From: Solicola gregarius
GTDB taxonomy: Bacteria; Actinomycetota; Actinomycetes; Propionibacteriales; Nocardioidaceae
Reading direction: 5' to 3'
NCBI RefSeq assembly: GCF_025790165.1
Contig: NZ_CP094970.1
Span: forward strand, 992,001 to 1,056,000
DNA: 64,000 nucleotides
The notes under the pieces are model-generated. The model was not told the origin of the DNA, did not search any database, and worked only from the letters and a program-made list of their open reading frames with translations. The position numbers and the translations under genes are program-made. Every line of letters begins with the position of its first letter. Positions within the stretch are counted from its first letter, which is position 1. Of this stretch, positions 8,666 to 16,177 are shown in pieces.

Positions 8666-10011
8666 CACTTCTCCTGGTAGGTCTCGCCGACGGTCTCGGC
8701 GTACTGCTGAGACTGATCGAGCGCGTCGTCGACGGATGTCTTACCGGCGATCGCCGCACTGATCTGCTGGCTGACCCGGGTACCGAGATCCTGGAACTCG
8801 GGGATCGTCAGGAACTGCACCCCCGTGTACGGCACGGGCTTGGTCGTCGGGTTCTCCGGATCGGCATTCGCGATCGACTCGAGGGTGATGTCGCCGAACG
8901 CCTTACTGACATCGGCATACTGAGGAATCTCGTACGTCGAGTTCCGACTGCCCGGTGGCACCCGCGCCCAGCCGAGCTCGTTGCCGACGAGCTTCATGTA
9001 GTCCTTGTCGGTCATCCAGGCGACGAAGTCCCACGCGGCCTGCTTGTCTTCGGTGGTCTCGGGAATGCCGAGCGACCAGGTGTAGAGCCAGCCCGCATGA
9101 TCGGTGTCGATGACCGGCGCCGGTGCGTACCCGACCTTGCCGGCGACCTTGCTCGCCTCGGGATCCTCGACGGTCGACACGGCCGAGGTGGCGTCGTACC
9201 ACATGGCCGCGTTGCCCTGCGAGAACTGCGTCGCGCACTCACCGAAGCCGGCCGTGGCCGCACCTGGCTCGCCGTAGTCGCGGACGAGGTCGACGTACCC
9301 CGTGACCGCGTCTCGCACCTCGGGGCTGTCGAGCTCGGCGTTCCAGTCCTCGTCGAACCAGCGACCGCCGGCGGTGTTGATCACCGTGTCCAGTGGTGCG
9401 AGCACCTCACCCCAGCCCGGCTTGCCGCGCAGGCAGATGCCGGACATGTTCGCGTCGGGATCGTGCAGCGCCTTCGCGAACCCGCGTACGTCGTCCCAGG
9501 TCGGCTTCTCGGGCATCGTCAGTCCGGCCTGCTCGAACAGGTCCTTGCGGTACATCAGGAACGACGACTCGCCGTAGAACGGGACAGAGTACATATCGCC
9601 CTTGTACGACAACGACTTGCGTACCGACGGGATGAAGTCGTCGGAGTCGTATCCTTCGGTCTTGTCGATGTAGGGCTGGAGGTTGGTGAGCCATCCGTTC
9701 TCCGCCCACTGGGGCGTCTCGTAGTTACTGATCATCACGATGTCGAACTCTCCACCGCCCATGGCGGTCGAGACGGTGATCTTCGCGCGGGCCTCGTTCT
9801 CCGAGAGGGACACAAATCGCAGGTCGGTGTCCGGGTGGTCCTTCTCGAACTCCGCGGATAGGTCGATCGCGTCCTCCATCTGGGAGTTGGAGACGATGGC
9901 GACAGTGATGGTGTTGTCGCCGGAGCCGATCGCACCGGCGCCGGCGCACGAGGCGACCACGGCACAGCCGGTGAGTGCCGTTGCCACTTTGGCGAGTGTT
10001 CGTCGTTTCAC
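8665..10011 (-). CDS. extracellular sugar/polyol-binding lipoprotein (SmoE-like)
   Basis: The GTG at 10011 is chosen because it overlaps the regulator's TGA in a GTGA; it gives 448 residues. The N-terminus KRRTLAKVATALTGCAVVASC is a lipoprotein signal with lipobox VASC, so the mature protein would be anchored outside the membrane. The rest is a family-1 solute-binding protein (features such as FVSLSENEARAKITVSTAMGGGEFDIVMI, WAENGWL, and GYAPAPVIDTDHAGWLYTWSLGIP). It hands substrate to the two downstream permeases. The neighbouring dehydrogenase suggests mannitol, sorbitol or arabitol. Confidence 0.93.
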   Translation of the reverse strand: MKRRTLAKVATALTGCAVVASCAGAGAIGSGDNTITVAIVSNSQMEDAIDLSAEFEKDHPDTDLRFVSLSENEARAKITVSTAMGGGEFDIVMISNYETPQWAENGWLTNLQPYIDKTEGYDSDDFIPSVRKSLSYKGDMYSVPFYGESSFLMYRKDLFEQAGLTMPEKPTWDDVRGFAKALHDPDANMSGICLRGKPGWGEVLAPLDTVINTAGGRWFDEDWNAELDSPEVRDAVTGYVDLVRDYGEPGAATAGFGECATQFSQGNAAMWYDATSAVSTVEDPEASKVAGKVGYAPAPVIDTDHAGWLYTWSLGIPETTEDKQAAWDFVAWMTDKDYMKLVGNELGWARVPPGSRNSTYEIPQYADVSKAFGDITLESIANADPENPTTKPVPYTGVQFLTIPEFQDLGTRVSQQISAAIAGKTSVDDALDQSQQYAETVGETYQEK

Positions 10012-11013
10012 GACGCACCTGCTTTCGTTGGTTGCTCGGCCTGGTCGAGGAGCCAGCTCGCGGCGGCGTCGTCGGTGACGAGTACGTCGACGAGGCCACC
10101 GCGTACGGCGCCCAGGATGGCTTCGTGCTTGCGCTCTCCACCCGCGACCACTGCAGTGCACGGGCACTTACGAAGCTGGTCCAGCTCGACGGCGACCGTA
10201 CGTTTTGCGAGCGGGGTGTCGATCTCGGCGCCGTCGAGGTCGAAGTAGCGGCCACAGGCATCGCCGACCGCTCCCGCCGCGACGAGGCCGGCGAGTACGT
10301 CGGACTCGATGAAGCTGCCACGCAACAGCGTCGATGCGGTGGTGAGGTCGCCGACGCTGAACATCGCTATGTCGCAGGCGCGGCCGCGATCGATGGTCTG
10401 CGAGATGAGCGAGTCCTTGCGCAGCGAGCGTACGGTCGCCGCGTCGGCGAACAGCGGCGCCGACAACGGGTACGGCGTCGCCTTCAGCATCTCGGCGCAG
10501 TGGTTGACGATGTACTCGCCGCGCGTTCGGTACGCGACCGAGCTCGTCGAGCCGTCGAGCTGGACGACCTCGGCGCAATCCGCCGCACCGACCTGCACCG
10601 CGTCGGTCATCGCCGCCATGGTCGCGCCCCACGCGAGGCCCAACCGATCTCCGGACGACAGCCGGCGGGTCAGCAGACCGGCCGCCGCCGTACCGAGACG
10701 GGTGAGCGTCGCCTGCTCGCTGTCCGGCGCATCCGCGACGACGACCACCTCCCGCAGCCCGTACGCCGATTCGAGGCCCGACTCGAGATCGGCGAACACC
10801 GGCGACTCGGCGTCTTCGGGGATGCCGACGTCTATCCGTACGATCCCCTGCTCTCGCGCTCGAAGCGACGAGACGACCTGCGGTCGGTCGCGAAACCCCT
10901 AGCCGGCTTGCGACTTCGGCCTGCGTCAGGTCGTCGACGTAGTAGAGCATCGCGGCACGCAACAGCAGTCGGACGTCGTCCGACCCGCGTGAAGTGCCCG
11001 GCGCACGTACCAT
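10008..11013 (-). pseudogene. SorC/DeoR-type sugar-responsive regulator, frameshifted
   Basis: From the ATG at 11013 (AAGG upstream) the frame encodes a helix-turn-helix, LTQAEVASRLGVSRPTAGRLV, then runs off. From about 10860 leftward a second frame continues naturally as RAREQGIVRIDVGIPEDAESPVFADLES and on through a SorC sugar-phosphate-binding domain to a TGA at 10008. One surplus A at 10863-10864 (CTCGAAG in place of CTCGAG) explains the break; removing it restores about 334 residues in one frame. Both sides look conserved, so this may be a sequencing error. The gene is first in the polyol operon, overlapping the lipoprotein gene, and is divergent from the dehydrogenase. Confidence 0.85.
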
Positions 11014-11030
11014 CGTCCATCCTTAGCAGA

Positions 11031-11060
11031 TGCTCATGACTTGATCATTTGCTCAGCAAA
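11031..11060. promoter_or_regulatory. candidate SorC-type operator
   Basis: Between the divergent regulator and dehydrogenase lies TTTGCTCAGCAAA (11048-11060), a perfect 13-nt palindrome around one base. A second half site TGCTCA lies at 11031-11036, 19 bases away. Position in the only promoter gap of the polyol locus makes it the likely operator. Inference from symmetry and context. Confidence 0.55.
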
Positions 11061-11109
11061 GTAGCATCATGGCTGTGACCTGCACAACACCCGACGTCAG
11101 GAAGCTCCC

Positions 11110-12612
11110 GTGGAACAGCCGACCGCAATCGACCTGAACGCCACCACGCTCGACGCATTGCCCGACTCCGTCACCACGCCGACGTACGACCGGACCGCGG
11201 TGACCACCGGGATCGTGCACTTCGGTGTCGGCGGCTTCCATCGGGCCCACCAGGCGATGTACGTCGACCGGCTGCTCGAACGCGGCGACGGCGACGGCTG
11301 GGGCATCTGCGGCGTCGGCGTCATGTCGTCCGACCGTGCCATGCGCGACGTGATGGAGCGACAGAATGGCCTTTACACGTTGACGCTCGAGCATCCGGAC
11401 GGGTCTCGCGAAACCCGGGCCATCGGTTCGATCGTCGACTACTTGTACGCGCCGGACGACCCCGAAGCGGTGATCGAGCGGCTTGCCTCGGAGGCGACCC
11501 GGATCGTCTCCCTGACGATCACCGAGGGCGGCTACAACTTCTCCCACACCACCGGCGAGTTCCTACCCGAGACACCCGACGTCGCGCACGATCTCGAGGA
11601 GGGTTCGGCCCCGCGTACGGTGTTCGGCCTTGTCACGGCCGCGTTGCGGAGACGACTCGACCGGGACGTTCCACCGTTCACGATCATGTCGTGCGACAAC
11701 ATCCAGGCCAACGGCGAGGTCGCACGCGCGATGTTCACCGCGTACGCGAAGCTCAAGGACCCCGAAGTCGCAGCGATGCTCGAGTCCGACGTGTCGTTCC
11801 CGAACTCGATGGTCGACCGGATCACCCCCGAGACGACCGACGAACTACGCGCGAGCGTGCGGGAGCGCACGGGCGTCGCCGACGCGTGGCCGGTCGTCGC
11901 CGAGCCCTTCTGCCAGTGGGTGCTCGAGGACTCCTTCACCCTCGGCCGGCCGCCGTACGAGCATGCGGGCGTGCAGGTCGTCGACGACGTCGAGCCGTAC
12001 GAACTCATGAAGCTGCGGCTGCTCAATGCAAGCCATCAGGGGCTCTGCTACTTCGCCTACCTCGCGGGATACCGGCTGGTGCACGATGCGGCGCGCGACC
12101 CGCTGTTCGCCGACTTCCTGCTTGCGTACATGGACGACGAGGCGACTCCGACCCTGCAGGCCGTGCCGGGCGTCGACCTCGGCGAGTACAAGGCCACCCT
12201 CATCGAGCGCTTCTCCAACCCCGGTGTGCGCGACACCGTGCCACGACTGTGCGCGGAGTCGTCCGACCGGATCCCGAAGTGGTTGCTTCCCGTCGTACGC
12301 GACCAGCTCGACCAGGACCGTCCCGTACGCCTCTCCGCGGCGATCGTCGCCAGCTGGGCACGGTACGCCGAGGGCGTCGACGAGCAGGGGCAGCCGATCG
12401 AGGTGGTCGACCGCCTCGCCGACACCCTCGTACCGATCGCCCGCCACCAGCGCGAGGAGCCGACCGCGTTCCTGGCGAATCGCTCTGTCTTCGGCGATCT
12501 GGTCGACGATCCGCGATTCGTCGAGCCGTACGTGCAGACGCTCGCCGCGCTGCACTCGGTCGGTGCGCGCGCGACCCTCGAGGGCCTGATGGAGGCGCGC
12601 GGCGGCGCGTAG
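11110..12612 (+). CDS. mannitol-dehydrogenase-family polyol 2-dehydrogenase
   Basis: The 500-residue protein belongs to the long-chain mannitol/arabinitol dehydrogenase and fructuronate reductase family (NAD-dependent, zinc independent). Recognisable features are the N-terminal Rossmann segment GIVHFGVGGFHRAHQAMYVD, the SLTITEGGYN strand, and the catalytic region LKLRLLNASHQGLCYFAYLAGY, where Lys and Asn-x-x-His are the expected catalytic residues (the sequence reads LMKLRLLNASH). It would oxidise an imported hexitol or pentitol to a ketose. It is divergent from the transporter operon, with a shared palindromic operator region. Mannitol 2-dehydrogenase and arabinitol dehydrogenase cannot be told apart here. 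Confidence 0.92.
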   Translation: MEQPTAIDLNATTLDALPDSVTTPTYDRTAVTTGIVHFGVGGFHRAHQAMYVDRLLERGDGDGWGICGVGVMSSDRAMRDVMERQNGLYTLTLEHPDGSRETRAIGSIVDYLYAPDDPEAVIERLASEATRIVSLTITEGGYNFSHTTGEFLPETPDVAHDLEEGSAPRTVFGLVTAALRRRLDRDVPPFTIMSCDNIQANGEVARAMFTAYAKLKDPEVAAMLESDVSFPNSMVDRITPETTDELRASVRERTGVADAWPVVAEPFCQWVLEDSFTLGRPPYEHAGVQVVDDVEPYELMKLRLLNASHQGLCYFAYLAGYRLVHDAARDPLFADFLLAYMDDEATPTLQAVPGVDLGEYKATLIERFSNPGVRDTVPRLCAESSDRIPKWLLPVVRDQLDQDRPVRLSAAIVASWARYAEGVDEQGQPIEVVDRLADTLVPIARHQREEPTAFLANRSVFGDLVDDPRFVEPYVQTLAALHSVGARATLEGLMEARGGA

Positions 12613-12643
12613 ACGGCGTTCGTCTGTAGACGGCATGGCGGTG

Positions 12644-12673
12644 CCCCGCCGCGGTGGTGCTGTCGCGGCGGGG
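12644..12673. terminator. hairpin between dehydrogenase and DUF222-HNH copy 1
   Basis: CCCCGCCGC and GCGGCGGGG form a perfect 9-bp stem with a 12-base loop, lying between two convergent genes. The same hairpin, with one mismatch, sits at the same place beside HNH copy 2 (30082-30111). There is no T-run. Confidence 0.6.
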
Positions 12674-12676
12674 AAC

Positions 12677-14074
12677 CTAAGCGGCGTCGTGTTTTCGCCT
12701 GTCTTGGATGGTCTTGGCCACGCGGCCGGGGAGTTTGGTGGTGGTGCCGCCGGTGACGAGGTAGGACCGTCCGGCGGGTGATTGCCAGAGCCAGATGCCG
12801 GGTGCGGGTGATTGCACGGTCCAGGCGGTGAAGGTTTTCGCGCGGTGGTGATACCTACATAGTCGGTGGCCGTTTCTCGAGTCGGTCGGGCCGCCTTCTC
12901 GGTGGTTGATGATGTGGTCGTAGTCGCCGACCCTGGCGCGGCGGTTGCAGTGCGGGAAGGTGCAGGTGCCGGCGTTCATCAGCGCGAGCTGCTCTTTGAG
13001 CCGCGGTGGTGCGACGTAGCCGGTGGCCGAGATGGTGGTCTCGAGGTCGATGACGGGCTTCACGGTGATGTGGGAGTGGCCGAGGATCTCGGCGGCTTCG
13101 GAGCGGGTGATGGCGCCGACGTCTTCGAGGGACCAGGTGCCCCAGCACCGGTCGAAATGGACGTACAGAACGGTGTGCCGTGAACTGGAGCGGCGCCCTC
13201 GATGTGACCGTTCGGGTGACCCGCCGTCGCCGGGCTGGTCGGCCGGCTCCGGGTCCGGCTCCGGCTTCGGTTCGGTCTTGTCGGTCTGGTCGGCGCGGGC
13301 TGCCTGGACGTGGTGGTAGAGGTCGTCGAGGCTGTCGGGTTCGTCGAGCATGCCGAGTGCGACCGAGCGCAGGATGTCGTGAGGGCGGTTGTCGCCGAGG
13401 AACCGCAAGGATTCGACGATCTGGTCGAGGCGCTGATCGAGCCGTTTCCCGTCGTCGAGCGACAGGGTGCCGGAGATGCGGGCGAGTCCGTCTTCGGGCC
13501 AGATCGACACACTCCGCCGACGCCGGTTTTCGTTGCGTTGGTTTTCGGGGTCGTCGGGGTCTTCGACGATGCGGATCTGGTCCAGGATCTGGTTCACCCG
13601 CCCCATGCCGACCCGCGCGATCAACGGCGTCCCATCCACATTCGCAGCCGACAGACGTCGGTCGGCGTCGCCGGCCTGGGCCAAAGTGAATCGTCGGGTC
13701 TTGCGGGCGACTTTCCGGATCCGCCACGCATCCACCGAACCTTCGTGCAGACACGCGAACAGTTGCGGGAGACGGTAGACGAGGTCCAATGCGTCGGCGA
13801 TCAGGTCCCGGCCACCGGATGCACTCAAGCCCAGTGCGGGGCCGACCTCACACGCGGCGTACTCCGACACGCTCGGGGTGCCCGACCCGCCGTAACGGGT
13901 CCACTCATTGACACCACCGGCACGTGCGAGCGGCGTGTCTGCAGTGTCGGCGAGGTAGCCGAGCAGGGCGTCGTACTGGGCGGCCTCGGACTTGGCGATC
14001 CGACGCCGCGCATCCAGCGCAACATCGAGCCCGTCCTCGGACCCGGTGTCGGTGGTGAGTGTGGCCGCCCTCAT
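12677..14074 (-). CDS. DUF222 / HNH endonuclease-domain protein (13E12 family), copy 1
   Basis: The start is the ATG at 14074. An ATG three codons upstream is ATA in copy 2, so the shared one is preferred; this gives 465 residues. The N-terminal DUF222 domain covers roughly residues 15-260, followed by an acidic, proline-rich linker (KPEPDPEPAD). The C-terminal HNH module has CTFPHC, the DYDHIINHREGG core and NGHRLCRYHH, giving His/Asn metal ligands plus cysteines for a structural zinc. Family members are common in actinomycetes, often multicopy and of unknown role. Copy 2 at 30115-31524 is almost identical. Upstream sequence remains open in frame but its frame is not shared between copies, so it is not coding. 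Confidence 0.9.
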   Translation of the reverse strand: MRAATLTTDTGSEDGLDVALDARRRIAKSEAAQYDALLGYLADTADTPLARAGGVNEWTRYGGSGTPSVSEYAACEVGPALGLSASGGRDLIADALDLVYRLPQLFACLHEGSVDAWRIRKVARKTRRFTLAQAGDADRRLSAANVDGTPLIARVGMGRVNQILDQIRIVEDPDDPENQRNENRRRRSVSIWPEDGLARISGTLSLDDGKRLDQRLDQIVESLRFLGDNRPHDILRSVALGMLDEPDSLDDLYHHVQAARADQTDKTEPKPEPDPEPADQPGDGGSPERSHRGRRSSSRHTVLYVHFDRCWGTWSLEDVGAITRSEAAEILGHSHITVKPVIDLETTISATGYVAPPRLKEQLALMNAGTCTFPHCNRRARVGDYDHIINHREGGPTDSRNGHRLCRYHHRAKTFTAWTVQSPAPGIWLWQSPAGRSYLVTGGTTTKLPGRVAKTIQDRRKHDAA

Positions 14075-14123
14075 AGAACACATTCTGCCACCCACCACCG
14101 ACAGAACCGGATGCCCAGAAGGC

Positions 14124-14132
14124 TTATCCACA
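14124..14132 (-). promoter_or_regulatory. DnaA-box-like nonamer before HNH copy 1
   Basis: TTATCCACA on the plus strand reads TGTGGATAA toward the gene, 49 bases before the ATG at 14074. The identical nonamer lies at the same distance before HNH copy 2. Adjacent TCGAGA-AAG-TCTCGA symmetry (about 14149-14163) could be a second protein site. Confidence 0.5.
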
Positions 14133-14196
14133 AGGGAATATGAGAAAGTTCGAGAAAGTCTCGAGAAGTGTGCGAGGTGTGGTCGGCGGCGGAAGA

Positions 14197-14238
14197 GAAT
14201 CTGCGTTTGGGTGCGGATAGCGACCCAAACGCAGATTC
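14197..14238. repeat. 42-nt perfect hairpin in the HNH copy 1 leader
   Basis: GAATCTGCGTTTGGGT (14197-14212) is matched exactly by its inverse complement at 14223-14238 around a 10-base loop. A 16-bp perfect stem is much stronger than chance. It is conserved in copy 2 with one loop change. Its proximal end is 123 bases from the start codon. No T-run follows on either strand. Confidence 0.85.
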
Positions 14239-14510
14239 CTTCATCGGCAACGGCCGGGCCGGCATCGAAGGGCACGGAATCGATGAAGGTGGAAGCGAAA
14301 TGGTGGGAAAGCCGACCGGCGACCCGAGCCACCCGGATACGGATCTCGTCGCCGCCTATCGGTCTGCACCGCCGCGCACGGGAACGGTGAAGGCGGAAGC
14401 CCAGCGCACGGAATGGTGGAAGCCGGAAGCCCAGCGCACGGAAGGTGAAGGTCGGAAGCCCGGCGCACGGAGAGGCGGAGCCAGAAGCCCAGCGAACCGA
14501 ATGCAATGAA
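14239..14510. repeat. leader repeat tract of HNH copy 1 (30-nt period)
   Basis: This stretch holds no gene. Toward its far end, four tandem units begin GGAAGCCCAGCGCACGGA at 14395 and 14425, with variants at 14454 and 14483, a period of 29-30 bases. Between the units and the hairpin lies a conserved block containing GTCGGCTTTCCC on the minus strand (about 14310-14321). The same organisation recurs at 31.7-31.98 kb and 49.85-50.1 kb. Confidence 0.7.
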
Positions 14511-14521
14511 GGACGGCTGAC

Positions 14522-15679
14522 TCAGTCGCCGTAGTACCAGTCGCGGGCTTGGATCGCCGAGTCCGGCTGGTCGGCAAAGACGCCGTCGACACCCAGCTCG
14601 AAGAACGCGTCGTACATGCCGAACACGTCACCCTTGGCGTTCGGGTCGTCCCCGACCCGGAAGTCGGCGGGCAGGAACTGGTTCTCGTCGCGGAACGTCC
14701 AGACGAACACCTCGAGGTTGTTGCGGTGTGCGCGCTTGACGACTCGCGTCGGCTTGCCGAGGAAGCCGTTCTCGTCGCGTGGGATCAACACGTCGGTGTG
14801 CGCACCGATCGAGGTTGCGTACCGCGAGACCCACCGCAGTCCCTTGCCACTGACGAGATCCGCGTACGTGCGTGGATCGCCCGACTCGACGAAGTCGTAC
14901 GGCGCGCCCGACGGACTCACCAGCTGCGCCAGGTGGACGCGGGTTCGCCGAGCGAGGTAGCGCAGGTTCGAGGTCTCGAAGGACTGGACCACGACGGGGG
15001 CGTTGGGACGGTTGAGGCGGTTCGTGCGAAGCGTCTCGATGAGTGGCCTCTCCAGGCGGAGTCCGATGCTGCGGAAGTAGCTCGGGTGCTTCGTCTCCGG
15101 CGCGATCCCGATCGTGACGCCACGCTTGCGGCTCTCCTCCTGGGCGAGGTCGATCACCTCCTGCAGGGTGGGGATCTCGAACCGCCCGTCATAGCGGGTG
15201 TTCGCCGGTCGTACGTCGGGCAGGCGCTCCTTCGCGCGGAGCGTCTTGAGCTCGGCGAGCGTGAAGTCCTCGGTGAACCATCCGGTCACCTCCTGCCCGT
15301 CGATCACCTTCGTCGTCTTGCGGTCGGTGAACTCCGGATGGTCGGCGACGTCGGTCGTACCGCTGATCTCGTTCTCGTGCCGGGCGACGAGGACGCCGTC
15401 CAACGTGTTGACCAGGTCGGGTTCGATGTAGTCGGCGCCCATCTGGATCGCGAGCCTGTACGCGGCGAGGGTGTGCTCGGGTCGGTACCCGGACGCGCCG
15501 CGGTGGGCAATGACCACAGGCTCGTCGGATTCGGTGAAGCGGTTCGCGGCGTTCGCGAGCGAGGGCTCGCCCGGCCGATCGACGGCTGGCGCGGGCGCGG
15601 CGACGAGGGAGGCGGCCAAGGCGACACCTCCAACGGCGGCGGCAAATCGGTACGTACTACGAAGTCGCAGGATCGTCAT
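14522..15679 (-). CDS. glpQ: secreted glycerophosphodiester phosphodiesterase
   Basis: The ATG at 15679 gives 385 residues. An N-terminal signal peptide (LRSTYRFAAAVGGVALAASL, cleavage likely after APAPA) predicts export. The TIM-barrel GDPD domain has the catalytic HRGASG (His59, Arg60), the metal-binding EPD (Glu86, Asp88) and the general acid His101 in ARHENEISGTTD. It hydrolyses deacylated phospholipids (glycerophosphodiesters) to glycerol 3-phosphate and an alcohol outside the cell. The length and the roughly 20-residue insert after HENEISGTTD match periplasmic GlpQ-type enzymes. It is divergent from the small GlsB-type gene. No Pho-type direct repeats are evident upstream. Confidence 0.93.
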   Translation of the reverse strand: MTILRLRSTYRFAAAVGGVALAASLVAAPAPAVDRPGEPSLANAANRFTESDEPVVIAHRGASGYRPEHTLAAYRLAIQMGADYIEPDLVNTLDGVLVARHENEISGTTDVADHPEFTDRKTTKVIDGQEVTGWFTEDFTLAELKTLRAKERLPDVRPANTRYDGRFEIPTLQEVIDLAQEESRKRGVTIGIAPETKHPSYFRSIGLRLERPLIETLRTNRLNRPNAPVVVQSFETSNLRYLARRTRVHLAQLVSPSGAPYDFVESGDPRTYADLVSGKGLRWVSRYATSIGAHTDVLIPRDENGFLGKPTRVVKRAHRNNLEVFVWTFRDENQFLPADFRVGDDPNAKGDVFGMYDAFFELGVDGVFADQPDSAIQARDWYYGD

Positions 15680-15814
15680 GCCGCCAGCCTCGCGACGCGA
15701 GTGAACGTCGTCGGACCGCGCGGGCACAGCCGAGGTGAACACGCGGCGAACACGCAGTCTTGCGGCACCGTGACGTACGCTCGAAACCAGATCCGCTGAC
15801 GAACGGGAGATCCC

Positions 15815-16075
15815 ATGATCGGCTTCATCGTGTTCGGGCTCGTCGTGGGCGTCATTGCCCGCCTCATCAAGCCCGGCAAACAGAACCTCTCGCTGCTCGC
15901 GACCCTCGGGCTCGGCCTCGTCGGCTCGGTCATCGGCGGCACCATCGCGAGCCTGATCGGTACGGGTGACATCTTCGAGCTCGACTTCATCGGCACCGTC
16001 GTCGCCGTGGTCGCGGCCGTCGCGCTCGTCGGTACCGCGGAACAGCTCACCGGCGGGAAGCGCTCCTCCACCTGA
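15815..16075 (+). CDS. GlsB/YeaQ/YmgE-family small membrane stress protein
   Basis: The 86-residue protein is almost entirely hydrophobic, with three predicted helices: IGFIVFGLVVGVIARLI, LLATLGLGLVGSVIGGTIASLIG and IGTVVAVVAAVALVGT. The glycine-rich pattern and short KPGKQN loop are hallmarks of the transglycosylase-associated/GlsB family, inner-membrane proteins often induced by envelope or oxidative stress. Molecular function is not established for the family. Ribosome site GGGAG lies seven bases before the ATG. It is a stand-alone gene between divergent glpQ and the downstream secreted peptidase. Confidence 0.9.
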   Translation: MIGFIVFGLVVGVIARLIKPGKQNLSLLATLGLGLVGSVIGGTIASLIGTGDIFELDFIGTVVAVVAAVALVGTAEQLTGGKRSST

Positions 16076-16129
16076 CCTCCGCTCCGGTCAACGGCCCGCC
16101 CGATTTGGTGTTAAGTTGCGAGGCAACAT

Positions 16130-16167
16130 CCTCGGGGGCTGCGCCACCAGAGAGTGGCAGACCGAGG
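16130..16167 (+). ncRNA. structured 5' leader of the M28 peptidase gene
   Basis: CCTCGG (16130-16135) pairs with CCGAGG (16162-16167), enclosing a second stem CTGC(G)CCAC / GTGGCAG (16139-16160) with a CAGAGA loop. The outer stem ends exactly at the GGGAGG ribosome site (16166-16171), so folding could limit initiation. I do not recognise it as a known riboswitch class. A cis-regulatory role is inference. Confidence 0.45.
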
Positions 16168-16177
16168 GAGGAACACC

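Noticed and set aside
6843-8759. Fused permease of 638 codons
   Set aside because: The upper part is an out-of-frame shadow of the MalF-type gene; the MalG-type start at 7730 has the TGATG overlap.
14395-14500. CRISPR array from 30-nt-period repeats
   Set aside because: Units are contiguous with no unique spacers, they diverge, and no cas genes are present.
14075-14506. N-terminal extension of DUF222-HNH copy 1 into the leader
   Set aside because: The open frame continues but the homologous leader in copy 2 is read in a different frame, so it is not translated.
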